From positions 1 to 18,069 of the forward strand of contig CAYLSO010000003.1 in the NCBI GenBank assembly GCA_964386525.1: a DNA stretch of 18,069 bases, read 5' to 3'. Below are positions 17,596 through 18,069 of this stretch, piece by piece. A program made the position numbers and the translations under genes. This stretch comes from CAYLSO01 sp964386525. Its GTDB lineage: Bacteria > Eisenbacteria > RBG-16-71-46 > DASYSL01. Each line of letters starts with the position of its first letter. Positions within the stretch are counted from its first letter, which is position 1. The notes beneath the pieces were generated by a model. That model was not told the DNA's origin. It ran no database searches and saw only the letters and a program-made list of their open reading frames with translations.

Positions 17596-18069
17596 ATGAG
17601 CCCTTCCGTGGATGCGGCAACCCCCCGTGCGCACGCCCGCGGCCGCCTGGCGTGGAGCGCCGAGGAGCTGTCCGCCAAGGCCCTCGAGGTCCGCCGCGAC
17701 ATCGTCACCCTGCTGACCGAGGCGCAGTCGGGCCACACCGGCGGGCCGCTCGGCATCGCCGACTTCGGCACCGCGCTGTTCTTCCACGAGCTGACGCTGG
17801 ATCCCCGCGACCCCAAGTGGGTCGGGCGCGACTTCTGGCACTTCTCCTGCGGGCACGTCACGCCGGTCATCTACTCGCTGATGGCCGAGCGCGGCTACTT
17901 CCCGCTCGCCGACCTGCTCAAGTTCCGCCGTTTCGACGGCCACTGCCAGGGGCACCCCTCGGCCCACGACACGCCCGGCATCGAGGTGTCCTCGGGCTCG
18001 CTCGGCCAGGGGCTGTCGGTGGGGGTGGGCGTGGCGCTGGCCTCGCGTCTCGACCAGAGCCCGCGCCGC
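17596..18069 (+). CDS. Transketolase N-terminal subunit / N-terminal half, 3'-truncated by window edge
   Basis: The 158 visible residues match the thiamine-diphosphate-binding N-terminal part of transketolase, which moves two-carbon units between sugar phosphates in the pentose phosphate and Calvin-type pathways. Seen: LSAKALEVRRDIVTLL, SGHTGGPLG with His47, CGHVTP with His87, HCQGHP with His120, and SSGSLGQGLSVG (~132-143). The pattern is closer to the split transketolases (separate N- and C-terminal subunits, as in many archaea and candidate phyla) than to the fused ~660-residue enzyme: QSGHTGGPLGIADFGTALFF and GIEVSSGSLGQGL are typical of those. The thiamine-motif GDG and the second half lie outside the window, so fused or split is undecided. 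The ATG at 17596 has GAGGA only 3 nt away, a short spacing; the GTG at 17608 is an alternative. Confidence 0.9.
   Translation, partial: MSPSVDAATPRAHARGRLAWSAEELSAKALEVRRDIVTLLTEAQSGHTGGPLGIADFGTALFFHELTLDPRDPKWVGRDFWHFSCGHVTPVIYSLMAERGYFPLADLLKFRRFDGHCQGHPSAHDTPGIEVSSGSLGQGLSVGVGVALASRLDQSPRR

Noticed and set aside
15706..17967. 753-codon open frame on the - strand across the sensor and transketolase genes
   Set aside because: It mirrors the third-position GC bias of the + strand genes, has Leu/Val/His/Gly-rich shadow composition, matches no family and overlaps two well-supported genes.

Overview
This is a very GC-rich window in which all 12 genes I can support lie on the + strand with short gaps. 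It reads as a bacterial chromosome segment. Two lamin-tail-domain (LTD) secreted proteins, an FlgD-like C-terminal domain, outer-membrane-like barrels, a BatA-like VWA membrane protein and a DUF4388 protein are a combination common in FCB-group candidate phyla such as Eisenbacteria or Krumholzibacteriota. That placement is inference from gene content; there is no marker gene here to prove it.

Layout. 1-816 is the 3' end of a MetE-like zinc methyl/alkyltransferase. 826-1320 is the 5' remnant of a Tat-exported amidase. 1464-4331 is pyruvate, phosphate dikinase (ppdK), with its likely promoter over the end of the amidase remnant. 4532-6119 holds a CDP-alcohol phosphatidyltransferase followed 10 nt later by a DUF4388 protein. 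6247-8436 is a membrane-anchored VWA protein. 8567-13146 is a coupled pair: a secreted LTD/FlgD-like protein whose stop overlaps the start of a large outer-membrane-like protein. 13211-14383 is a class I aminotransferase. 14384-14676 contains strong dyad symmetry. 14677-15330 is a small LTD protein with an EF-hand/dockerin-type loop. 15331-15693 is a 363 bp gap with one promoter candidate. 15694-17424 is a PAS-PAS-GAF-PAS sensor with no output domain. 17596 to the window end is the N-terminal part of a split-type transketolase.

The genes do not form one pathway. Central metabolism (ppdK, aminotransferase, transketolase, MetE-like enzyme) is interleaved with envelope and surface genes (phosphatidyltransferase, VWA, LTD, barrel). 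Five gaps carry sigma70-like boxes, four of them with a TAGnnT-type -10, so most transcription units look like one to three genes. The points that most deserve a second look are the missing zinc-ligand Glu in the MetE-like protein, the LTD/outer-membrane pair, the output-less sensor, the coiled-coil insert in PPDK, the truncated amidase and the folded-looking 14494-14579 element. I saw no CRISPR array, tRNA, rRNA, insertion sequence or phage gene.
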